Source: Candidatus Cloacimonadota bacterium
GTDB taxonomy: Bacteria; Cloacimonadota; Cloacimonadia; Cloacimonadales; WRIO01
Reading direction: 5' to 3'
DNA: 48,648 nucleotides
NCBI GenBank assembly: GCA_020532185.1
Contig: JAJBBH010000066.1
Span: 1 to 48,648 of the forward strand
Shown here: piece by piece, positions 10,101 through 17,569 of the stretch
Layout of the letters: each line of letters opens with the position of its first letter
How positions within the stretch are numbered: the first letter of the stretch is position 1
The notes under the pieces: model-generated
Seen by the model: only the letters and a program-made list of their open reading frames with translations
Told to the model about the DNA's origin: nothing
The model's database searches: none
Position numbers and translations under genes: made by a program

Positions 10101-10613
10101 GCACAAGTGCAAATTATTGGCATCGTTTCAAGTGTCTTTAAAAAGCGTGATAGACGTGGTAATCCCTTTGCCATAGTGCTTTTTGAAGACATCTATGATA
10201 AGTTTGAATTGTCACTTTTTGCTGATGATTATGATAAATATATTAGCATAATTGAAGAATGTACAAAGCTATATATTGTTGGTGTACAAAACACATATAA
10301 AAGCAGTGAAAACGATACAATGCTAAGGCTTAAACCTTTACAAATATATACATTAGAGGATTTGTGCGAAAAGCTGTCAGGCGAGATAGTTTTGCAGATT
10401 GACGAGAGCTATGCAAATTCAGAACATGCAAAGTTTTTATTGCAACAAGCACAAGCATCGCCAGGTCATTTTTCATTAAAAATAAAAGTGAAAACAGATA
10501 AATTTAATACAATAGATTTGCACCCGCAAAAATTGCATATCTTCCCCAATAATCAATTTTATAAGCATTTTAGAAAAAAAGAAAACGTTAGCATACAAAT
10601 TAGAATGGCATAA
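7173..10613 (+). CDS. dnaE: DNA polymerase III alpha subunit DnaE
   Basis: This is the replicative polymerase catalytic subunit, 1146 residues and close to the E. coli length. The N-terminal PHP domain starts with FIHLHNHTQYSVLDG. The palm carries the catalytic aspartates D396 and D398 in PDIDIDF and D551 in KMDFLGLKNLT. The nucleotide-binding GPGRGSAAGS is at 352-361. Helix-hairpin-helix and OB-fold regions follow (OB about 990-1065, GNPFAIVLFEDIYDKFELSLF). A clear beta-clamp motif, QVTLFDL, lies at 903-909. No 3-5 exonuclease domain is inserted, so this is DnaE rather than PolC. The next gene follows after four bases, which suggests co-transcription with the two GWxTD genes. Confidence 0.97.
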   Translation: MAFIHLHNHTQYSVLDGACQTNKMVALAKEYGMPAVAMTDHGNMFGTVDFSTIATKEKIKPIFGIEAYLVNNDYTHPDSKADERYHLILLVKNSIGYKNLMKLSTYSYTQGFYYHPRISKSLLRQYSEGLICLSACIQGEIPRLLLRGQDAEAHKALEFYRDVFDDDFYLEIQDHEIEEEKIVMPKIISLAEATNTPLVATNDCHYLLKKHAPAHDVLLCIQMNKSLDDPNRMRYSPHLYFKTEEEMRKLFPMHQEAFDNTIEINEKIDFQLKYDKFLLPQCDIPKAFTSESDYLKDLCYKAVPSRYPKLTEEIKNRIDYELSVITNMGFASYFLVVKDFIDAARERDVPVGPGRGSAAGSIISYLLGITQLDPLKYGLIFERFLNPERISMPDIDIDFCAEGRSKVIDYVIEKYGRESVTQIITYGTLGAKSVIKDVARVMDVSAAESNRITKLMPSTPGITLTKCLKESSEFKDLMESNDLYKSILEYSLVIEGLIRQIGIHAAGVVIGPGDLSDYVPLAISNQKGGDPVVLVQYEGKWLDDLKLLKMDFLGLKNLTVIKHAVELIKKYKKVDVDIENIDLTDEKTYQLLSQGMTDGIFQFESDGMKKYLSELKPNQFEDLIAMVALYRPGPMQFIPKYIKRKHGEEKVSFDHPLMENTLKETYGVTVYQEQVMQLSRELAGFTGAQSDELRKAIGKKKLDVMEKMRTLFAEGARKNGLNNAVIETIWTDWVNFANYAFNKSHAACYAFVAYQTAYLKANYPVEYMAALLSLEESTDKIPQFIYVAKKMGINVLPPSVNYSDAGFSIRDNNILFGLQAIKNVGSAALSCIINERDENGPYKDIFELAERVDSQAVNKATLESLIYAGAMDELEGTREQQVMAIENAMSCAIETQINRKNGQVTLFDLLEPDEKATCEQKLPEAKAWSMIEKLEHEKSVLGFYLSGHPLSEDKYLIDLFTNTNSRVLWEEGSEISAQVQIIGIVSSVFKKRDRRGNPFAIVLFEDIYDKFELSLFADDYDKYISIIEECTKLYIVGVQNTYKSSENDTMLRLKPLQIYTLEDLCEKLSGEIVLQIDESYANSEHAKFLLQQAQASPGHFSLKIKVKTDKFNTIDLHPQKLHIFPNNQFYKHFRKKENVSIQIRMA

Positions 10614-10617
10614 AATA

Positions 10618-11739
10618 ATGCAAATAAAGTCTTTTCAGATAAAAACCCTTTTGCTTATTTTGTTGTTATCAAGTGCAATATGCAAAAGTCTGGAAGCACA
10701 ACAGGTGATTTCTGAACGGGTAGGAAATAAAAACATAGTGTCATTGATTATTCCCACACAAAGCCTGGCTTATAAAAATAATGATATTAATGAGCTGACT
10801 ATACAGGTTGTTATTAGCATGAATAATAAACTGGTACATAGACATAATGATATTTTAATTCTGGAGCCAGTTTTGCAAGCAAAGCATGATCTGTTTTATC
10901 AGTACTCATTTGAGGCAGGATCAGGCAATTATGATCTAAACTTAAAAATAAACAATAGGACTATTGGCAATACAGTTGAAAAGAGTTTTTCAGTTCATTT
11001 TGCAGAAGATAATCAAGCTACAAGCAGCTTTTATATGGGGTATTATTATAATAAAAATCTTTATCTTGCCTCAAGCTCAGATTGGCAAAATATGGCAGAT
11101 TCGTTGTTGGTGCTTTTTTATCATGAGCGAACGCCAGATAAAGCATATTTGGTAATCAATGATAGCCTGTCGATACAATTGCCTGAAGCAGAACAGATTA
11201 GCTATATTATCCCTGCAGAATTTAAGCAAGAGAGCTTTGCAAAAGCTCGGATAGAAAGCGATTATGATAAAACAAAGCTGGTGAAATATTTCGAGCTATT
11301 TACTCCTCAAAAGCTGATGGCTAACCAATATTCACCTCAAGATCAATTGCAGCAAATACGATACTTACTCAGTCAAAATGATTATAAAAAAAAGAGAAAA
11401 CTCAAAGACGAGCAGCTTGAACAAGCTATAAGACAATATTGGCTTGATCATGATCCAAGCCCTAATACTTTAGAAAATGAGTATCAAGCCGAGATATATA
11501 CACGTATCAACGAGGCTAATCGACGCTTTGGTGTGAGGGGGATTAAGCAGGGATGGAAGACAGATTTTGGCATGGTATATATCAAATATGGTGAGCCAGA
11601 TGAAATACAAAAAGAACACAATGTAGCAGGAAAATATCCTGTTGAAATATGGATATATAGATCGAGTAATAAAGTATTTTATTTTGATGATAAGAAAGGA
11701 TATGGATATTATGAACTTAGGAGAACGTCAGATTTTTAA
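10618..11739 (+). CDS. Secreted GWxTD-domain protein (first copy)
   Basis: The 373-residue protein has an N-terminal signal peptide (lysines, then LLLILLLSSAICKSLEA, cleavage near residue 27). A beta-rich middle of unknown role follows. The C-terminal GWxTD domain has G312-W-K-T-D316 followed by FGMVYIKYGEPDEI and a tryptophan/tyrosine-rich ending. GWxTD proteins are typical of Bacteroidetes-Chlorobi relatives and are exported; their biochemical function is not established. It begins four bases after the dnaE stop with no obvious ribosome site, so translation may depend on coupling. It overlaps its paralogue downstream. Confidence 0.8.
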   Translation: MQIKSFQIKTLLLILLLSSAICKSLEAQQVISERVGNKNIVSLIIPTQSLAYKNNDINELTIQVVISMNNKLVHRHNDILILEPVLQAKHDLFYQYSFEAGSGNYDLNLKINNRTIGNTVEKSFSVHFAEDNQATSSFYMGYYYNKNLYLASSSDWQNMADSLLVLFYHERTPDKAYLVINDSLSIQLPEAEQISYIIPAEFKQESFAKARIESDYDKTKLVKYFELFTPQKLMANQYSPQDQLQQIRYLLSQNDYKKKRKLKDEQLEQAIRQYWLDHDPSPNTLENEYQAEIYTRINEANRRFGVRGIKQGWKTDFGMVYIKYGEPDEIQKEHNVAGKYPVEIWIYRSSNKVFYFDDKKGYGYYELRRTSDF

Positions 11740-13108
11740 GAAATGCATTTTGCTTGTTGCTTTGCTAAGCTTTGCATTTTCAGCTTATGCTGTGAACTTT
11801 AACGCATCAGTCCAGCGCTTTTTGAATGAAGAAAAGCAAACTGTTTTTCATATTAATTACAAAGTTTTTAATAATCAATTGAAATTCGTACAAACTAAGC
11901 AGGGCTATATCGCAAGTCTTGATGTAACAATTAATCTTCTTTTGGATGGGCAAATAGTGGCAAGTGATAATTATCCCTATAATATTGGTGCGGCGACAGA
12001 GGGTATTGCTAAGTCTGCAACTCACTATGCAATGGATAAGATAAGTTTGACTTTAACTCGTGATGATCTAATTGCCCAGCTGATAATCAAAGACAAAAAT
12101 TCAGGGGATACAAATGAGATACAGCTTGACTTATTTACCATTGAGGATGAAGCATTGATGAGTGATATCGAGGTGTCTCAAAATGTCACAAAGGATAGCT
12201 CTAAGGCGTTGGAACTGTTTCACAGAGGTGAGTATCTGTATTATGTTGATCCTATTCCAATTTTCTTTAATACGCAAGATAGTTTGTATTTCTATTGTGA
12301 GCTTTATAATTTGATTGAAGATAATGGCTATAAATCAATAACAGAAAATATCAGTATTATCAAGGGCGACTCAGTTTATTTTCACGATAGCAATAGTCTT
12401 AACTTTGAAGATGAATTAAGAGAGCCATACAAAACAGTGCCGATAAAAGGTTTGGAAGAGGGATTTTACCAATTAGTATATGATGTGCAAGATCATAATA
12501 GTGGCAAGCAGTATAGCAAAAGAACGTCTTTTTCGATAGCCAAAGTTCATTATAATATAAGCAGATTGTTTGAAGATGATGATGAAGAATTTCAGTTGAT
12601 TAGTTATTTTCTTTCAAATAAGGAGAAAAAACAGTGGCGTAAATTGAACGAAACAGGCAAAAAGAACTTTATAGATAGATTTTGGAAGAGCAGAAATCCT
12701 AATCCAGGAAGTGAAGAAAATGAATATTTGCTGACTATTCAAAAGCGTGTGGAACATGCCAATTGGAAATATTCTCACTATGATAAAGGCTGGACCAGCG
12801 ATATGGGTCGTATTTATATAAAATATGGTGAGCCAAATGAGCAGAATAATTATGTTACAGATTTATCGGCAAAATATTCACGAAAAGACTATGTGGTTTG
12901 GAAATATAATTATGGTTCTAAGATATTCATGTTTATGGATATGTATAATTCTGGTCGCTATGCATTGATTTATTCTAAAAATGATTTTGGCGAGAAGACA
13001 GATCCTAATTGGCGCTCATTCTTTGAGAAAGGTTGGGATGCAAGTATTATTGATGAGACTTCAGATTCATCAAGTCCAAATGAGAATGATTCGGGCTGGG
13101 GTTGGTAA
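11711..13108 (+). CDS. Secreted GWxTD-domain protein (second copy)
   Basis: This is a paralogue of the preceding gene, 465 residues from ATG 11711, overlapping it by 29 bases. It has a signal peptide (KKCILLVALLSFAFSAYA), a long beta-rich region and a C-terminal domain with G360-W-T-S-D364 followed by MGRIYIKYGEPNEQ. It ends in a Ser/Asn/Gly/Trp tail. The frame is open back to 11642, but that would put a long non-signal extension on the protein. ATG 11711 has AAAGGA ten bases upstream. Alternatively AGGAG at 11719-11723 could serve an ATT codon at 11732, giving a textbook signal peptide directly. Confidence 0.78.
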   Translation: MNLGERQIFKKCILLVALLSFAFSAYAVNFNASVQRFLNEEKQTVFHINYKVFNNQLKFVQTKQGYIASLDVTINLLLDGQIVASDNYPYNIGAATEGIAKSATHYAMDKISLTLTRDDLIAQLIIKDKNSGDTNEIQLDLFTIEDEALMSDIEVSQNVTKDSSKALELFHRGEYLYYVDPIPIFFNTQDSLYFYCELYNLIEDNGYKSITENISIIKGDSVYFHDSNSLNFEDELREPYKTVPIKGLEEGFYQLVYDVQDHNSGKQYSKRTSFSIAKVHYNISRLFEDDDEEFQLISYFLSNKEKKQWRKLNETGKKNFIDRFWKSRNPNPGSEENEYLLTIQKRVEHANWKYSHYDKGWTSDMGRIYIKYGEPNEQNNYVTDLSAKYSRKDYVVWKYNYGSKIFMFMDMYNSGRYALIYSKNDFGEKTDPNWRSFFEKGWDASIIDETSDSSSPNENDSGWGW

Positions 13109-13132
13109 ATGAACGACTTTTTTTAACAATTT

Positions 13133-13251
13133 ACCACTAAGCACACTAAGGTTTTGAACCACAAAGAGCACAAAAGAGTTTTAAGGTTTAACAACGAACT
13201 ACAACGAACTTTAACGAACTTTTTTATTTAACCACAGAGAGCCACAGAGGG
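13133..13251. repeat. Three degenerate ACCACAGAG/CACAGAG motifs
   Basis: Three related stretches occur in a row: ACCACTAAGCACACTAAGG (13133-13151), ACCACAAAGAGCACAAAAG (from 13158) and ACCACAGAGAGCCACAGAGG (from 13231). They share the frame ACCACnrAGrGCACAnAGr. Motifs of this kind recur in the intergenic DNA of many environmental bacteria. Their function is unknown. Confidence 0.55.
13191..13220. repeat. 10-base tandem repeat, three units
   Basis: Three adjacent units read ACAACGAACT, ACAACGAACT and TTAACGAACT. They lie between the second and third ACCACA-type motifs. Confidence 0.85.
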
Positions 13252-13317
13252 TTTGCTTGGATGAGGGTGGTACATTATTGATTTCCAAGTTTAGTTGTAT
13301 GTGATTTAATATATGGC

Positions 13318-13381
13318 ATAAATTTCTGCGAAATTTATGGTTTGATTGATCGGACAAGCACAAGGCATTGTCCCTACAAAT
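13318..13381. repeat. Dispersed intergenic repeat, copy B
   Basis: A perfect hairpin ATAAATTT-CTGCG-AAATTTAT (13318-13338) is followed by GGTTTGATTGATC and then the 30-base core beginning GGACAAGCACAAGGCATTG (13352-13381). The core differs from copy A (6977-7006) at two of 30 positions. In this copy the core palindrome is better formed (GGACAA with TTGTCC). Lying just beyond the stop of the minus-strand operon, it could also act as its transcript end. Confidence 0.7.
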
Positions 13382-13394
13382 TAATATTAAAAAA

Positions 13395-14213
13395 CTATTC
13401 CAAGCCTTCCATGTATTTTATCATTTGTATTTGGTAATTACTATAGCTAAGCTTTTTAAATCCTTTTGGTGGCAAAAAGACAGCGTTATCCACTTTCATA
13501 TGAGATACTTCAGAGATCGAATTATCAACCGATTCAACAGCTGCATAGATAGCAGGGTTGGATTTTGTTCTCATACCATAATCAAAGCGTTTCATAATAT
13601 ATCCATTTTGCTCGATAGCTTCAACTGCTTCCGTAATACTATCAATTGTAAGACCAAGAGCCGCAAGTAGTTTGGCTCGTCTTTCTTTAAACAAAGCCTC
13701 GACTTTTTGCATAGAAGCAATGGGGATTTCTTTGCCGATCTCCTCTTTAAGCTTTGGAGATATCCACAGTCTTTGAATCGTGAGCGTATCGTTCAAAACT
13801 TTATATTCAAAGCTTGGATAATTGGCTATCATCACTGTATCCTCGACAACTCTGACTCGCGGTGCCAGACGTGAATAAAGAGCCTTAGTAGATTCAATCA
13901 TCATGTTTTTTGTTTCGTCATCGAGTGAATCCACTTCTTTTGCAATTTCAGCATTAGTTTGTTTTGTAATTTCCTTTTTAAAGCTATTAAAATCGATAAT
14001 TGTATAAGCATTAATCTCATAGCCAATCATCATGAGAGTCATATTTCTAAAATCCCATACAGAAACAACGCGATTATCTATAACTTCAGCAAATTTACCT
14101 TGAGAATATATCTCTTGTGAGACAAAATCGCCCTCTTGTCTCGTAATTATCAAATCAGCAAACAAGCATGCATGTGTGATTACTAATATCACTAAAATAT
14201 ATATCTTCTTCAT
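13395..14213 (-). CDS. Secreted protein of unknown function
   Basis: The 272-residue protein has a signal peptide (MKKIYILVILVITHACLFA, cleavage before D21). The cysteine does not sit in a proper lipobox, so this is not predicted to be a lipoprotein. The rest is a mixed alpha/beta sequence with a DSxxxEAVEAIEQNGY segment and no recognised catalytic motif; the general look is that of small periplasmic DUF4412-like proteins, but this is weak. Its ATG follows the stop of the large oxidoreductase gene with no gap, and an AAGGAAA ribosome site lies within the end of that gene. It is therefore the last gene of the transhydrogenase operon. Confidence 0.7.
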   Translation of the reverse strand: MKKIYILVILVITHACLFADLIITRQEGDFVSQEIYSQGKFAEVIDNRVVSVWDFRNMTLMMIGYEINAYTIIDFNSFKKEITKQTNAEIAKEVDSLDDETKNMMIESTKALYSRLAPRVRVVEDTVMIANYPSFEYKVLNDTLTIQRLWISPKLKEEIGKEIPIASMQKVEALFKERRAKLLAALGLTIDSITEAVEAIEQNGYIMKRFDYGMRTKSNPAIYAAVESVDNSISEVSHMKVDNAVFLPPKGFKKLSYSNYQIQMIKYMEGLE

Positions 14214-17200
14214 TTAATTTCCTTTCTTCTTAGCCTTTCCAAACAGCTCTTTAATTTTTTTCTTACGCACATCTCGTGTATCTTGTCTCTTATCGCTTGG
14301 GATCACAGTGTCAAGATAATCTATCAACCAGTGTTTGGGTTTATCTTCTACAATGCGGTTTTTCAATAAGACTTCTGCTTTATTGTTCCAAAGGCTTGGT
14401 TCTGCTTGACTTGGGTGAATAATATTTGTTTCATAAAAGATATTGAGCAGGAAGTAGAATAGGCTTGATTTGGTTGGGTTATTAAATTGAGAGATTCTGC
14501 CTTCGTCAGTCAAAGCATAGCCCTCAGTTTCCAGATAAGAAGGCGTTGGTATATACAAGTCATAGGCATTATTAAAATCAAAATAAGAAGATAAACAGAC
14601 GTTGTAGGACTCACCAGCCTCATCAATATCAGTATTCCAATAGAAGTTTAATGAGTCTTTTTGTGCCAAACCTTGCTTAAAGTCGAATAGTGCAAGCCCG
14701 GATTGATTGTCCCAATATGAGTTGACAATAATTCCAGAAGGACCTTCAAAATCGCAGACCTCTGTTGCTTTTTTCCATATTTCATATATTTCTTTTTCAG
14801 TTAAGCAGTTACGATTATAGACAAAAATTGTTTTTGTGGTCAAATCTGATTTTATACTTGCCAAAGATTCGCTTATTTCATCAGCAAATTGATTGAAGTT
14901 TGATTGTCTTGGATTGACCAAAATAAGTTTTGCACCTTGTCTTTGGGCAGTTCGGCATAATGTTCTCAAAGTGTGGGTTATTTCTCCAATAATAATGATA
15001 GAATGAGCTTGATTGAGGCGATAGATATTCAAATCTCGAAAGTTTGTGTTAATCAATTTATCTGTAAAGTCTTGATAATTATAGAGAGTGCTGACAGTTG
15101 CTTTTTTAGTTGCCTCGATAGTTTTGGCGATTAATAGTTCATCGATAGTTAGTTCTGGTGTGATATAAAAATGTTTGTTTTTATGGAGCATCAACTGCTG
15201 TGTTAATATCTCTTTTACTTCTTTTAATGAAATCTCATGCCACTTGCCATCTCGTTTTTGCATTGGTTTGCAAATCCTATCTTCTTGATAATAAATTTGC
15301 CATCCATAGCGTCCATAAAAGCAGATATTTCTTCCATTAAAGCCTTCATGTTCAACATCTGGATGAGAAATTACGCGAATAGTTTGATTACTCGAATCTA
15401 CCTTTATTTTACAGCCTAATCCACAAGAAGCACAGTTTTGATAGGTAATATCTCCTGTTAGGTGGCTGATCTTTCTTTCAGTATGTTTTTCTGTTAGTGC
15501 ACCAGTTGGGCAGACAGCTATACATTTACCGCAAGATTCGCAGCTTGTTTGTGTAAGCGATTCATTGTATTCTGGTGCAACGAGTGTTGTAAATCCACGA
15601 TAAATATATCCTAAAACGCCAGCACCTTGTACTTCAGAGCATATTCTAATACATCGTCCACAATTGATGCATTTATTATTATCACGTCTGATAAATGGGT
15701 GGCTATCATCGATTGGATGGCGGTTTTGATCGCCAGATAAGATGATATGCTCGATCAAATAATCGCTTGCATATTCACGTAATGCACAAGTTTCATTTAC
15801 TTGACAACCACATTCAAGACAGCGTTTTGCTTCGTTGATAGCCTGCTCTTCGGTGAAGCCCAGCTCAACTTCTTTAAAGTTATCAATTCTTTCTTTAATC
15901 GGCATTTCTGGCATCTTTGCACGGTCAATAACAGAATATTCTTCATATTCTTTTTTGCTAACATCGGCGAGTTTTTTTGCTTTTTTTGAATCGAAGCGAA
16001 ATGCTTTTTTTTCAAATTTACCGTGTTTTAGCCAATAATCTATCTGTTCTGCGGCAATTCTTCCATCGGCAATAGCTTCGATAGCAGTCGCAGGTCCACG
16101 TCTAAAATCTCCTCCACCAAAGATATTTGCCAAGCCTGAATACATGGTATTTTCGTCCACTTCAATAGTTGACCATTTCGACAAAGGCAAAATATTTTGT
16201 TCAACTTGATTCTTTTCTTCAGCCAAAAATCTCACTTCTGGTATCTGAGATATAGCGGCTATCACAGAGTCAAATTGTTCGGTTACGAAGAGGTTTGTGG
16301 GCATTGGTCTTCTACGCCCGCTTATATCAGGCTCTCCTAAGATCATTTTTTCTATACGTATTTCGTGCAATTTATTTGGTTCATCAGCTGTGGCGATGTA
16401 TTCTACTGGGTTCATTAGCGGATAAAACAGAATACCTTCTTCATAGGCAGCATCAATCTCGAACTCATCAGCAGGCATTTCTTCGCGGGTACGTCTATAG
16501 ATGACAGTAACATCGGCGCCAAATCTTTTTGCAGTTCTTGCACAGTCAATAGCGGTGTTTCCTCCACCAATAATAGCGACTTTTTTACCCAGTTTGGGAG
16601 GATTTCCGAGCACGACTTGTTTGAGATAATCAACGCCCAAATAGCAGCCAGTTAAATCGCTACCAGGTAAAGGCATATCAACTGCTTTTTGTGCTCCGAT
16701 AGCCATATAGACAGCATCATAATCACGACTTAATTTGGCAATACCCAAAGCACTATCCTCAATGTTTCCAATCGGGTTATTGCAATGAATTTTCATGCCA
16801 TTGGTGCACATCAGGTCTATTTCTTTATCCAAAATTTCTTTAGGCAGGCGATATTCTGGTATACCATATCTGAGCCAGCCACCAGGTTTTGGAGAGGATT
16901 CAAAGACATCTACTTCATAGCCAAGATTTGACAGATAATATCCACAAGTCAAGCCAGATGGACCAGCACCAACAATAGCAACCTTTCTATTATTTGCTTC
17001 TGCTCTATCTGGTACCCATGACCAAAAGTCTTGAATATCAAAATCAGCTGCAAATCTTTTTAATTTACAGATAGCTATTGGTTCATCGACAAGTGTGCGA
17101 CGACATTCATCTTCACAAAAGGCGGGGCATACTCTTCCGATCGAAAGTGGCATTGGTAGTGTATCTTTGATGATTTTTACTGCTTGATGATAGTCTTTGT

Positions 17201-17561
17201 TGGCAATTGCAGCGACGTAAGCCTGGATATCAACTTGATCAGGGCAAGCCAATTTGCATGGTGCTTCGCAATCAGCATAGTGATCTGATAATAGTAGCTC
17301 GAGTGCCATTTGTCTTGCTCTGAATATTTCGGGAGAATCAGTGATTATCTCCATATTATTATATACTTGTGTGCCACAGGCGGTTACAAAGCCTTTTATA
17401 CCCTCTACTTTTACAGCACATACCCAGCATGAACCATACGGATTAAGCTCTACATCGTGGCAGAGTGTTGGCACTTCTATATTATTATCATTTGCAACAT
17501 CTAAGATTGTTTGACCTTGTTTCGCTTGGACAGTTTTTCCATTTATTTTTACGACAATCAT
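14214..17561 (-). CDS. NuoG/GltD fusion subunit of a Stn/Nfn-type transhydrogenase
   Basis: This is a 1115-residue iron-sulfur flavoprotein. In order: a [2Fe-2S] ferredoxin-like domain (C34, C45, C48, C62); a cysteine segment DC..PC..AC (98-106) leading into a GltD/NfnB-type module with C145, C149 and C153; an FAD site VGAGPSG (197-203); an NADPH site GGGNTA (332-337) with RRTREEMP; cysteines C581, C584, C586 and C592; two [4Fe-4S] clusters (C631/634/637/641 and C674/677/680/684); and a NuoG/molybdopterin-type cluster (C710, C713, C717, C747) with a shortened C-terminal domain. No H-cluster motifs are present, so it is not a hydrogenase. The combination suits NADPH oxidation coupled to NAD and ferredoxin through the NuoF partner. 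A formate dehydrogenase-associated role is an alternative. Confidence 0.82.
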   Translation of the reverse strand: MIVVKINGKTVQAKQGQTILDVANDNNIEVPTLCHDVELNPYGSCWVCAVKVEGIKGFVTACGTQVYNNMEIITDSPEIFRARQMALELLLSDHYADCEAPCKLACPDQVDIQAYVAAIANKDYHQAVKIIKDTLPMPLSIGRVCPAFCEDECRRTLVDEPIAICKLKRFAADFDIQDFWSWVPDRAEANNRKVAIVGAGPSGLTCGYYLSNLGYEVDVFESSPKPGGWLRYGIPEYRLPKEILDKEIDLMCTNGMKIHCNNPIGNIEDSALGIAKLSRDYDAVYMAIGAQKAVDMPLPGSDLTGCYLGVDYLKQVVLGNPPKLGKKVAIIGGGNTAIDCARTAKRFGADVTVIYRRTREEMPADEFEIDAAYEEGILFYPLMNPVEYIATADEPNKLHEIRIEKMILGEPDISGRRRPMPTNLFVTEQFDSVIAAISQIPEVRFLAEEKNQVEQNILPLSKWSTIEVDENTMYSGLANIFGGGDFRRGPATAIEAIADGRIAAEQIDYWLKHGKFEKKAFRFDSKKAKKLADVSKKEYEEYSVIDRAKMPEMPIKERIDNFKEVELGFTEEQAINEAKRCLECGCQVNETCALREYASDYLIEHIILSGDQNRHPIDDSHPFIRRDNNKCINCGRCIRICSEVQGAGVLGYIYRGFTTLVAPEYNESLTQTSCESCGKCIAVCPTGALTEKHTERKISHLTGDITYQNCASCGLGCKIKVDSSNQTIRVISHPDVEHEGFNGRNICFYGRYGWQIYYQEDRICKPMQKRDGKWHEISLKEVKEILTQQLMLHKNKHFYITPELTIDELLIAKTIEATKKATVSTLYNYQDFTDKLINTNFRDLNIYRLNQAHSIIIIGEITHTLRTLCRTAQRQGAKLILVNPRQSNFNQFADEISESLASIKSDLTTKTIFVYNRNCLTEKEIYEIWKKATEVCDFEGPSGIIVNSYWDNQSGLALFDFKQGLAQKDSLNFYWNTDIDEAGESYNVCLSSYFDFNNAYDLYIPTPSYLETEGYALTDEGRISQFNNPTKSSLFYFLLNIFYETNIIHPSQAEPSLWNNKAEVLLKNRIVEDKPKHWLIDYLDTVIPSDKRQDTRDVRKKKIKELFGKAKKKGN

Positions 17562-17569
17562 TTGGTCTC

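Larger units (their letters stand above)
13109..13394. other. Repeat-rich convergent intergenic region
   Basis: This is 286 bases between convergent genes with no gene. It is almost entirely made of short repeats: three degenerate ACCACA-type motifs (13133-13251), a 10-base tandem repeat (13191-13220) and copy B of a dispersed hairpin repeat (13318-13381). A frame that opens in this region is the antisense shadow of the gene that follows. Confidence 0.7.

Noticed and set aside
13191-13220. CRISPR array
   Set aside because: The three 10-base units are adjacent with no spacers, and no cas gene is present.
13368-13670. Plus-strand 100-residue frame
   Set aside because: It is antisense to the end of the secreted protein gene and partly made of repeat DNA, with no motif or ribosome site.
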